A program made the translations under genes and the position numbers. Below, in pieces: positions 44,619-52,942 of a DNA stretch of 64,000 nt. Each line of letters begins with the position of its first letter. Position 1 is the stretch's first letter. The notes under the pieces are model-generated. The model ran no database searches and was not told the DNA's origin. It worked only from the letters and a program-made list of their open reading frames with translations. Origin of the DNA: JBGAJN01 sp044224905 (GTDB lineage Bacteria > Verrucomicrobiota > Verrucomicrobiia > Limisphaerales > JBGAJN01); the NCBI GenBank assembly GCA_044224905.1, contig JBGAJN010000004.1, positions 372,001 to 436,000 on the forward strand. Reading direction: 5' to 3'.

Positions 44619-45262
44619 CCCCTGCTCTTCTGAACTTCGAAAAGATTCGAAAGGTGCTGTTTGTCGGCGCCCACGCGGATGACATTGAAATTGGCTGCGG
44701 CGGAACAGTGTTGCGGCTCATTCGTGAATGTCCGGACATCGAAATCCACTGGCACGTCTTCAGTGCTCCCGGATTGCGTCGACGTGAAGCGCAGCAGAGC
44801 GCCCGGGAATTTCTCAAGGATGCCGCTCGCAAAACCGTCCGGGTGGAAGCTTTTCAAGAACGCTACTTCCCTAATCAATGGGCCGCCATCAAAGCCGCCT
44901 TCGACAAACTCGGCCGGCAATTCGCGCCCGACCTCGTATTCACCCATCGCCGAGACGATCACCATCAGGATCATCGCGTCCTTTCCGAACTCACGTGGAA
45001 CACCTTCCGCAATCAACTGATCTGCGAATACGAAATCCCGAAATACGAAGGCGACCTCGGTCAGCCCAATTTTTATGTGACCTTGGAGAAGGAAATCTGC
45101 CAGCAAAAGGTCGCAGCCGTCATGCGTCACTTTCCCACGCAGTCGACGAAATATTGGTTTACTGAAGACACATTTCTCGCCCTGCTCCGGTTGCGGGGCT
45201 TGGAATGCGGGCCGAAGACTCACTACGCCGAGGCGTTTCACACTCGCAAACTAGTTTGCTGA
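44615..45262 (+). CDS. PIG-L/LmbE-family deacetylase
   Basis: The protein is 215 aa from the ATG at 44615, chosen because GGAGG lies 7 nt upstream and the start overlaps the rfbF stop as ATGA; a GTG-type start 30 nt upstream is rejected. The zinc motif is GAHADDIEIGCGG (His20, Asp22, Asp23), with THRRDDHHQDHR carrying the further His residues. The family removes N-acetyl groups from N-acetylhexosamine-containing compounds. Tight coupling to rfbF suggests it acts on an intermediate of the same polysaccharide. Confidence 0.92.
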   Translation: MTPALLNFEKIRKVLFVGAHADDIEIGCGGTVLRLIRECPDIEIHWHVFSAPGLRRREAQQSAREFLKDAARKTVRVEAFQERYFPNQWAAIKAAFDKLGRQFAPDLVFTHRRDDHHQDHRVLSELTWNTFRNQLICEYEIPKYEGDLGQPNFYVTLEKEICQQKVAAVMRHFPTQSTKYWFTEDTFLALLRLRGLECGPKTHYAEAFHTRKLVC

Positions 45263-45602
45263 GAACTTTGTAATCTGCCCCGACCGATCTACTCCGCCTA
45301 CGAAAACCCGGTTTGCCACGGGTTCAGCCACCGCGTTAGCGACCGCCGCGACTGAAATCCTCCGAAGACGTCCGGCAAAGTATTCAACCCTAGGAATTGG
45401 ACGCTGGTCCGGCAGCGGGGCAGCCAAAGCCACAAACTCCCGAGGTCGTTAACCGCCGCCGAAACGGTGAAACAAGTCCGTAAGCGTGTAGTCGTCTCCC
45501 GCAATCGTGGTTATCCTTTTCGAAATCAGTGAGTGTGGAATATTTCGCAGCAGAGTGTTGACAAATCTTCGTTGGCAAATATTCTCCTGCTCCCTTTTGG
45601 TT
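45263..45602. other. Gap of 340 bases before tRNA-Lys
   Basis: No gene is supported between the deacetylase and the tRNA. No hairpin-plus-T terminator was recognised for the polysaccharide operon. The tRNA promoter should lie in the right-hand part, around the AT-richer segment at 45525-45595. Confidence 0.45.
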
Positions 45603-45678
<76 letters not shown>

Positions 45679-46090
45679 TTTTTTGAACGACACTGGATCT
45701 CATCCTCGCCGCACAATTTCTCGGGCTGTCACTTCGAGCCTTTCCATCAACAGCATGGCGCAGCGGTCGTAAACCACTCCAGGCGCCATTCGCCACTTTC
45801 TCGTGGCCAAGACGGAAGTGCCGAGCGACTCCACCTCTCGCCAACAGCTTCACTACCCGATACAGACTGGAAGGGACTAGCGCGGAAAACCGATTCACGC
45901 GGTAACCAAAGACTCGCGCGAGCAAATCTCGGCCATTCAGCATCCCGCATATCTCGCAACAAATCGGCGTAGCGCAAACGTTCGCCGTGCGAGTTCGCTA
46001 AAGAACCATCAAAAAATTCATATCTTCGCATCAAGATAGCTTGATTTAATATTCAAACTGAGGCAGTTTGGCGATGATTTGAATTTGAAT
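45679..46090. other. Leader region of metH (412 bases)
   Basis: I looked here for a cobalamin or SAM/SAH riboswitch because the next gene is metH, but saw no B12-box-like or SAM-aptamer motif. Two antisense open frames are not credible. The last 80 bases are AT-rich and likely hold the metH promoter. Confidence 0.45.
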
Positions 46091-49000
46091 ATGAGCAAAG
46101 CCACGGCTAGCGGGGAACAATTGAACCGCATTCTTCGCGAACGCATCGTTATCATTGACGGGGCTATGGGCACCACCATCCGCACCTACGGCTTGGGCGA
46201 GACGGAAATTCGTGGTGAGCGGTTCAAAGATTCCAAAAAGGACCTGAAGAACAACGGCGATCTCTATTCACTTACCCAACCCGCAACGATCTGCGACATC
46301 CACCGCCGGTTCCTCGAAGCTGGCGCGGATATCATCGAGACGAACACTTTCTCCGCTACCAGCATCGGGCAGAGCGAGTTCTTCGTGGACGACCCGCGCG
46401 AACATGGCGGACGTAAGGACCCGGAGTTTTATCAGGGCGTGATCGAAAACAAATTTCTCAACGACCTCGCGTGGGAGATTAATGAGCAGTCCGCCAAGCA
46501 ATGCCGCGAATGGTGCGATCGCATTGCGAATAAGACTGGGCGTCCGCGCTTTGTCGCCGGCGCGGTTGGGCCGTTGACCGTTTCACTCTCGAATTCTCCA
46601 GATGCCGATGATTCCGGTTTCCGCGTCTGCACTTTCGATCAGGTGAAGACCGCATACACCCACCAGATCCGCGGTCTCATCGCGGGCGGCTCGGATATTC
46701 TGCTCGTCGAAACCATCTTTGATTCGCTCAACGCCAAGGCAGCGCTCGTCGCGATTCAGGAAGTCTTCGAACAAGACGGCAAGGTTCTGCCGATCATGAT
46801 TTCCGCCGCCGTTGGACGCGGCGGTGAGACGATGATTTCCGCGCAGACCATCGAGGCGTATTGGAACGCGATGAAGCATGTGAAGCCCATTGCCATTGGC
46901 CTCAACTGCTCGCTCGGACCGGATCTCATGCGCCCGTTCCTGGCGGATCTCGCCGAGAAATCCAACACTGCCATCTCGTGTTATCCGAACGCCGGTCTGC
47001 CGAATCCGCTCTCGCCCACAGGCTTTGATTTAAAGCCCGAGGACATGGGCAAATTCCTCGGCGAATTCTCCGAGAGCGGTCTAATCAACATCGCCGGCGG
47101 TTGTTGCGGCAACACTCCGGAACACATCGCGGCGATTGCGAAAGCGCTCGAAGGCAAACCGCCGCGCCAACCAAAGACGGAGACGAAGTTTTCGACCGGC
47201 GCGGCAATTCCCTTGCGCCTTTCCGGCTCGCAGCCGTTCACGCAGCAGATCGGCCAGTTCATCATGATCGGCGAACGCACCAACGTCGCGGGGTCGCCGA
47301 AGTTCGCCAAGCTCATCAAGGAAAACAAATACGATGAGGCCGTGGCCATCGCTCGCCAGCAGGTCGAGAACGGCGCGAACATCATCGATATTTGCATGGA
47401 CGAAGGGATGATCGACGGCGTCGCCGCGATGACCCGCTTCCTCCAACTCCTCGGCAGCGAGCCCGAAGTCGCCAAGGTTCCCTTCATGGTGGACTCGTCG
47501 AAATGGGAAGTCATCGAAGCCGGGCTGAAGTGCGTGCAAGGCAAAGGCATCGTGAATTCTATTTCGCTGAAGGAAGGCGAAGCCAAGTTCCGCGAATCGG
47601 CCAAGAAGGTTTTGAAATACGGCGCCGCGGTCGTTGTCATGGCGTTCGATGAACAAGGCCAGGCCGCGACGCTCGCGGACAAGATCCGCATTTGCGAGCG
47701 AGCTTATCGCATTCTCGTGGACGAAGTCGGCTTCCCACCGGAAGACATTATTTTCGATCCCAACATCCTCACGGTCGGCACCGGCATCGAGGAGCACAAC
47801 AATTACGCCGTGGACTTCATCGAAGCCACGCGCTGGATCAAACAGAATCTCCCGCACGCGAAAGTCAGCGGCGGCGTGTCGAACGTGTCGTTCGGATTCC
47901 GCGGCAACAACCCTGTGCGTGAGGCCATGCACAGCGCTTTCCTGTTCCACGCGATTCGCGCCGGGATGGACATGGGCATCGTCAATGCCGGCATGCTCGA
48001 GGTCTATGAAGAGATCGAACCGGAATTGAAGGAACTCGTCGAAGACGTGTTGCTCAATCGCCGCCCGGATGCGACCGAACGTCTCGTGAATTACGGTGAA
48101 CGGTTGAAAGCAACTGGTGCCGTAGCGGACCAGAAAGCCAACATCGAAGTGCTCGAAGCGTGGCGCAAAGGCACTGTGGAAGAACGTCTCTCCCACGCGC
48201 TCGTGAAGGGCATCGATGCTTGGATCAACGAAGACACCGAGGAAGCTCGCGTGAAATACGGTAAACCGCTCACCGTCATCGAAGGCCCGTTGATGGACGG
48301 CATGAGCATCGTTGGCGATTTGTTCGGCGCAGGAAAAATGTTTTTGCCGCAGGTGGTGAAGTCGGCACGCGTAATGAAAAAATCCGTTGCGTACCTCACG
48401 CCATTCATGGAGGCGGAAAAAGCCGCGATGGTCGCTCGCGGTGAAGTGGTCAAGGCGCAGGGCAAGATCGTCCTCGCGACCGTCAAAGGCGACGTGCATG
48501 ACATCGGCAAGAACATCGTCGGCGTCGTGCTCGCTTGTAACAATTACGAAGTCATCGACATGGGCGTCATGGTGCCCTGCGAGAAAATCCTGGAGCGCGC
48601 CAAGCTGGAGAAGGCCGACATCATCGGTCTCAGCGGACTCATAACGCCGTCGCTCGACGAGATGGTTCACGTCGCGCGCGAAATGGAACGTCAGGGATTC
48701 AAGGTGCCGTTACTCATCGGCGGCGCGACGACGAGCCGCGCGCATACCGCAGTGAAGGTTGCGCAACATTACAGCGAACCTGTGGTCCACGTGCTCGACG
48801 CCTCGCGCGCGGTGCCGGTGACGAGCAGCCTGTTGAGCAAAGACGGTAAGGACGAGTTCGTGAAGCAACTGCGCGCCGACTACGAGAAACTCCGCTCTCA
48901 ACACGCCGGCTCAGCAGCCAAACTTTTGTCGCTCGAAGCCGCGCGCGCCAACGCGCCGAAGCTCAAATACGACGATCTCCCGAAGCCCGACTTCACTGGC

Positions 49001-49969
49001 ATCCGCACACTGTCGTCCGGCAGTTTCAACCCCGGCAAGTGCGACTGCGGCTCAGCGCACGGCCACGCTGGCGCGTTCGGCGTTTCGATTGAAGAAGTCG
49101 TGCCGTTCATCGACTGGACGCCGTTCTTCCACACGTGGGAATTGCGCGGCGTCTATCCGAAGATTCTCCAGCACGAAAAGCACGGCGAGGAAGCAACCAA
49201 GTTGTTCGCCGATGCACAGAAGCTTCTAGCGGAATTCATTGCCAAAAAATCACTGCAGCTTCGCGCGGTCTACGGCTTGTTCCCCGCCAACGCTATCGGT
49301 GATGACGTCGAAGTTTACACGAACGGATCGCGCAAACATCTGCGCACCACCTTCCACTTCCTCCGCCAGCAAATCGAGAAGGGCGACAACACGCCGAACT
49401 GGTGCCTCTCGGATTTCATTGCGCCCAAGTCGATCAACCCAGCCACACCGCCGGCTGATCACATCGGCGCATTCGCGGTCACCAGCGGACACGGCCTGAA
49501 AGAAATCGTCGAGCGCTTCAAAGCCGACCACGACGATTACAACGCGATCATGGCTGAAGCCATCGCGGACCGCCTCGCCGAAGCGTTCGCGGAATATCTG
49601 CACAAGCGCGTCCGCGACGAATGGGGCTTTGGCAAACTGGAAAAGTTCACGACCGACGATTTGATTCAGGAAAAGTATCGCGGTATTCGTCCGGCCGCCG
49701 GCTATCCCGCGTGCCCGGATCACACGGAGAAAGCAATCCTCTGGGACTTGCTCGATGCGGAGAAACACTCCGGCATCCAACTCACGGAAAGCTTCGCCAT
49801 GTATCCCGGCTCCAGCGTCAGCGGCCTTTACTTCGCGCATCCCGAGTCGAAATACTTCGCCGTCGGCAAGCTGGGCAAAGATCAAATCGCGGACTTCGCC
49901 AAGCGCAAGAACATGACCGTCGCCGACGTGGAACGCTGGCTCGGTCCTTGGTTGAACTACACGCCCTAA
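46091..49969 (+). CDS. metH: Cobalamin-dependent methionine synthase
   Basis: The protein is 1,292 aa from the ATG at 46091, slightly longer than E. coli MetH. Domains in order: homocysteine-binding barrel (about 1-350; IDGAMGTTIRTYG; zinc ligands Cys273 in GLNCSLG and Cys338-Cys339 in GGCCGNTPEH), pterin-binding barrel (about 375-640; MIGERTNVAGSPKF), cap domain, cobalamin domain (D801-x-H803-D-I-G in KGDVHDIGKNIVG), and the C-terminal activation domain (RPAAGYPACPDH, AMYPGSSVSGLYFAHPES). It methylates homocysteine from methyltetrahydrofolate and reactivates itself with SAM. All four modules are on one chain. No reductive-activation partner is adjacent. Confidence 0.98.
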   Translation: MSKATASGEQLNRILRERIVIIDGAMGTTIRTYGLGETEIRGERFKDSKKDLKNNGDLYSLTQPATICDIHRRFLEAGADIIETNTFSATSIGQSEFFVDDPREHGGRKDPEFYQGVIENKFLNDLAWEINEQSAKQCREWCDRIANKTGRPRFVAGAVGPLTVSLSNSPDADDSGFRVCTFDQVKTAYTHQIRGLIAGGSDILLVETIFDSLNAKAALVAIQEVFEQDGKVLPIMISAAVGRGGETMISAQTIEAYWNAMKHVKPIAIGLNCSLGPDLMRPFLADLAEKSNTAISCYPNAGLPNPLSPTGFDLKPEDMGKFLGEFSESGLINIAGGCCGNTPEHIAAIAKALEGKPPRQPKTETKFSTGAAIPLRLSGSQPFTQQIGQFIMIGERTNVAGSPKFAKLIKENKYDEAVAIARQQVENGANIIDICMDEGMIDGVAAMTRFLQLLGSEPEVAKVPFMVDSSKWEVIEAGLKCVQGKGIVNSISLKEGEAKFRESAKKVLKYGAAVVVMAFDEQGQAATLADKIRICERAYRILVDEVGFPPEDIIFDPNILTVGTGIEEHNNYAVDFIEATRWIKQNLPHAKVSGGVSNVSFGFRGNNPVREAMHSAFLFHAIRAGMDMGIVNAGMLEVYEEIEPELKELVEDVLLNRRPDATERLVNYGERLKATGAVADQKANIEVLEAWRKGTVEERLSHALVKGIDAWINEDTEEARVKYGKPLTVIEGPLMDGMSIVGDLFGAGKMFLPQVVKSARVMKKSVAYLTPFMEAEKAAMVARGEVVKAQGKIVLATVKGDVHDIGKNIVGVVLACNNYEVIDMGVMVPCEKILERAKLEKADIIGLSGLITPSLDEMVHVAREMERQGFKVPLLIGGATTSRAHTAVKVAQHYSEPVVHVLDASRAVPVTSSLLSKDGKDEFVKQLRADYEKLRSQHAGSAAKLLSLEAARANAPKLKYDDLPKPDFTGIRTLSSGSFNPGKCDCGSAHGHAGAFGVSIEEVVPFIDWTPFFHTWELRGVYPKILQHEKHGEEATKLFADAQKLLAEFIAKKSLQLRAVYGLFPANAIGDDVEVYTNGSRKHLRTTFHFLRQQIEKGDNTPNWCLSDFIAPKSINPATPPADHIGAFAVTSGHGLKEIVERFKADHDDYNAIMAEAIADRLAEAFAEYLHKRVRDEWGFGKLEKFTTDDLIQEKYRGIRPAAGYPACPDHTEKAILWDLLDAEKHSGIQLTESFAMYPGSSVSGLYFAHPESKYFAVGKLGKDQIADFAKRKNMTVADVERWLGPWLNYTP

Positions 49970-50020
49970 TTCGAGTCTTGCGCATTGTCGGCGCGCCAAC
50001 GACACGCTACGAATCACCGC

Positions 50021-51349
50021 GTGAGTTGGCCCAAACTGATTGTCGCTAGCATTATTGCCGCCCTGGTGATCGGCAGCATTGGCTTCGCAACTTCGAAGTT
50101 GTTACGTCAAGAAGCTGTTCCGACAGTAACGCTCACCGACGGCACGCAGTTACGAATCGAGCGTGCCACCGTGGGCACGAACCACGTTTTCAGCGCGGAT
50201 CCAATATGGAAAGAAACGTTGCGCCGGAAGCTTCCCGTCGCTTGGCAAAGCCTGCTCGGAAAACCGGCTTTCAATCGAAGCGCAACGACGCACGCAAGCG
50301 AGCTAGTCTTGTGGCTGACTCAATTCGATCCGGTGACGGGACGTTCATTCCTTCCGAAAATCAGCTCGCTGGAAGTGATCGACGACCACGGCTACGCCCA
50401 CTACTGCGGTGCGAGCGGAAGTTCCAGTTCACCCGGTGCGCCGCCCGTAAGCCATCACTACATTCCCGTTTTTCCGCGGCGCCAGGAAGTATTTGCGATC
50501 CGGTTTAACGATGGGAAAACTCGCCGCGAACTCACCCTCCGCAATCCCGCTGTCTGGCGCGGTTCGGAGTGGCAACCATCGCCTCTCCCGCAGACCAAAC
50601 AGGTCGGCGACTTGGAGGTCACCCTCCCAAGAATTGTTCCTCGGGGTCCGGTGTACGGCGGTCGCTACTATTACGATTTCCCTTTCGAGGTGAAACGCGG
50701 CGGCCGGCGGGAACCATTCTGGGAAGCCGACTCCTTGATCATGACCGACGCAACAGGCAATCAGAACAACTACTCCCTCTCGCCCTTTGAGCCGGCGTGG
50801 AACCTTCAAGCGAAACTCATTCGTTCGGCTCAGTCCAAGTTCAGCGCTGCGGAAGTCGTGCGCCTGACTCACAGTGCCGCGCCGGAACCCGGAGAAGTTC
50901 TCACGCTGACAAACATCAGCGCCATCGCTACCAACGGCATTGCCTTCGCTGCGCTCACTGGTCCGGGTCAGTTTGATTTCGCGGACGGCATTTGCGTTGC
51001 CGCTGCCCCGTGGGAGAGAGGAATGCGTTCCACCGGCGGCCAAAGCTTGGGCACCACGAATTGGAGCGATAGTTTTACCAGTCCCGAGACGGCTCTGACG
51101 CTGATCCTGCGCAATTTTCCAGACGACAAAATCATCCGAGTTCGCGCACGTGACGCCAACGGCCGCGTTCATTCCTGCGAAGGCAGTGGCCGAGTTATGT
51201 CGTCGTGGTCCGAGACCAACAAGACTGAGATTCGCCGGTATCACTTCAAGTCCCTCACCAACGCGGTTGGGGAACTGGACTTTGAACTCATTGCGCAGAC
51301 TCCGTTGCAAGTGGAGTTCCTCGTCAGTCCACCCAAGCCAGACCGGTAA
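50021..51349 (+). CDS. Membrane-anchored protein of unknown function
   Basis: The protein is about 442 aa from the GTG at 50021; a TTG at 49985 is the longer alternative, and neither has a clear Shine-Dalgarno. One N-terminal membrane segment (LIVASIIAALVIGSIGFA) is followed by a large beta-rich region outside the membrane (VTLTDGTQLRIERATVGTNH, YYYDFPFEVKRGGRREPFWE, VLTLTNISAIATNGIAF). No known family or catalytic motif is recognised. It follows metH closely but shows no functional link. Confidence 0.6.
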   Translation: MSWPKLIVASIIAALVIGSIGFATSKLLRQEAVPTVTLTDGTQLRIERATVGTNHVFSADPIWKETLRRKLPVAWQSLLGKPAFNRSATTHASELVLWLTQFDPVTGRSFLPKISSLEVIDDHGYAHYCGASGSSSSPGAPPVSHHYIPVFPRRQEVFAIRFNDGKTRRELTLRNPAVWRGSEWQPSPLPQTKQVGDLEVTLPRIVPRGPVYGGRYYYDFPFEVKRGGRREPFWEADSLIMTDATGNQNNYSLSPFEPAWNLQAKLIRSAQSKFSAAEVVRLTHSAAPEPGEVLTLTNISAIATNGIAFAALTGPGQFDFADGICVAAAPWERGMRSTGGQSLGTTNWSDSFTSPETALTLILRNFPDDKIIRVRARDANGRVHSCEGSGRVMSSWSETNKTEIRRYHFKSLTNAVGELDFELIAQTPLQVEFLVSPPKPDR

Positions 51350-51429
51350 ACGGATTCCCGAAGCGATACACGTGGCAGTTTTTCCTTGGCGCGCCCGCTG
51401 CGAACCGTTATTTCCCTGCCACAAAAATT

Positions 51430-52035
51430 ATGTCAGGACACGGCGTTCCCCATCACGCGGACAATCCAGAACACAAACGCATCGGCATTTTCATCGCCGT
51501 GCTGGCGGTCATCATGGCGATCATCGCCGCCGCTACCAACCAGCAGGCCAATCACATGATCGTCAAAGAGGTCAAGGCCTCCAACGGCTTCGCATGGTAC
51601 CAATCCAAGCGCCAGCGCAGTTATATGAACGAGTTGGAGATCAAGCGTATCGACTTCCTGCTCGCCGGCAGCGTGACGCCTGCGCAGGCCGAAATGCTCA
51701 ACAAGACCAAGGCTTCGCTTGAAAAGAAAAACGCCGAATACAAAACCGAGAACGAAGAAATAGAACGTACCGCCAAAGCAGATCAAACCGCCGCGACCGT
51801 CGCGTCTCACAAACATCATTGGTTCGAATTCGCCGAAGTCTGCGTGCACATCGCCGTCGTTCTCTGCTCGCTGGTGCTATTGACCGAACAGAAGCTCTTC
51901 TTCCACATCGGCGTGATCTCCACCATCCTCGGCATCGCCCTCGCGGCCTACGCGCAACTAGGTAACCACGAGCATCACGACGCTCACGCGCCCGAAGCAA
52001 AACCAGCAGCCGCCACCGCGCCCGCTGCCCACTGA
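51430..52035 (+). CDS. DUF4337-type membrane protein
   Basis: The protein is 201 aa. One N-terminal membrane span (IGIFIAVLAVIMAIIAAATN), then the typical DUF4337 stretch (NGFAWYQSKRQRSYMNELEIKR), a short coiled coil, and two C-terminal spans (VCVHIAVVLCSLVLLTEQ and FFHIGVISTILGIALAAYA). His-rich ends. The family is widespread and uncharacterised. Confidence 0.85.
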   Translation: MSGHGVPHHADNPEHKRIGIFIAVLAVIMAIIAAATNQQANHMIVKEVKASNGFAWYQSKRQRSYMNELEIKRIDFLLAGSVTPAQAEMLNKTKASLEKKNAEYKTENEEIERTAKADQTAATVASHKHHWFEFAEVCVHIAVVLCSLVLLTEQKLFFHIGVISTILGIALAAYAQLGNHEHHDAHAPEAKPAAATAPAAH

Positions 52036-52079
52036 CGAGCGCGCTTGCCCGCCGGAACCGACTGCGCAATTCTCCCGCC

Positions 52080-52811
52080 ATGAAGGCGTGGCTGGTTATT
52101 CTCATGGCTTGGGCGGCACTCTGCCCTGCCCTTGCGCAAACCAATTCCTCCGATTCGCAAAAACTAATCGGCTGGTTGCTGGAAGACGATCGCGAGCTAA
52201 GCGGCGTGCCATTCGCTGACGTTGTCCAAGCTACGAGCGGCAAGCGGCTCATCGCGTTTGATCGAACGAACGAGGTCGATCGCGCACTTCTCGCCAAAAT
52301 CAGCTCCGTGCTCGACCGCGTCCTCGAGCGGATGAATGCACCTGACAGCGCCGCGCAAAAGCCCAAACGCATCAACGAGGTCAGCAGCCACTTCGAGGAC
52401 GCATTGAAGGAGGCGCTCAACGAGATGCCCGGGTTCTTTGCCGATTGGCCACACACCGCCGCGGGGAAGGTTCAACGCTCCGGCTATCCCGACATTCGCC
52501 TCGCTGACAAAACCAGCGGACGCATTGTTTATCTCGATCCAAAACTTTACGCGGCCTCGAGTCGGAGCAGTAGCTTGCGCACGTTCTATTTCACGCCCCG
52601 CAAAGACACCAACAAGGTCAACGACGACGCCCACCATCTCATCGTCGGCATTGCCCACAACGGCGGCAGCGCGGGACAGCGGAAATTTATCAGTTGGGAA
52701 CTAATCGACCTCGCGCACTTTCGCGTGCGCCTCAAAGCGGAGTTTCAAGCGAGCAATAAAGATATGTATCGCGACGACGCCGTAGTTGGGCGCAGCAATT
52801 CGGCCAAGTAG
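52080..52811 (+). CDS. Exported protein with a PD-(D/E)xK-like motif set
   Basis: The protein is 243 aa with a signal peptide (MKAWLVILMAWAALCPALAQ). In the mature part Glu106 (SSHFEDALKEAL helix), Pro137-Asp138 (GYPDIRL) and Asp153-Pro-Lys155 (IVYLDPKLY) occur in the order and spacing expected of a PD-(D/E)xK nuclease core, followed by RTFYFTPR and a DDAHHLIVG segment. This is motif reading, not an established family assignment. If real, it would be a nuclease-like protein outside the cytoplasm, which is unusual; a non-catalytic restriction-like fold is the alternative. Confidence 0.6.
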   Translation: MKAWLVILMAWAALCPALAQTNSSDSQKLIGWLLEDDRELSGVPFADVVQATSGKRLIAFDRTNEVDRALLAKISSVLDRVLERMNAPDSAAQKPKRINEVSSHFEDALKEALNEMPGFFADWPHTAAGKVQRSGYPDIRLADKTSGRIVYLDPKLYAASSRSSSLRTFYFTPRKDTNKVNDDAHHLIVGIAHNGGSAGQRKFISWELIDLAHFRVRLKAEFQASNKDMYRDDAVVGRSNSAK

Positions 52812-52942
52812 CAGACCGCTCCCCTGCCCGTTCGCGAGCGCTCGGCAGGTTTCTCCAAATTTGTTTTGGCCGCGAAGAATTTTACATGGTCTTTGATCGT
52901 CAATTGCATGGCGTGACAACGATCGCCTGATATCATTCGACT

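Noticed and set aside
45679..46090. Cobalamin or SAM/SAH riboswitch before metH
   Set aside because: I found no B12 box or SAM-type aptamer core by eye; a covariance-model search would be needed to reverse this.
47081..48670. 529-codon open frame on the minus strand inside metH
   Set aside because: It lies entirely antisense to clearly conserved MetH domains and has no family similarity; GC-rich codon use opens the opposite strand.
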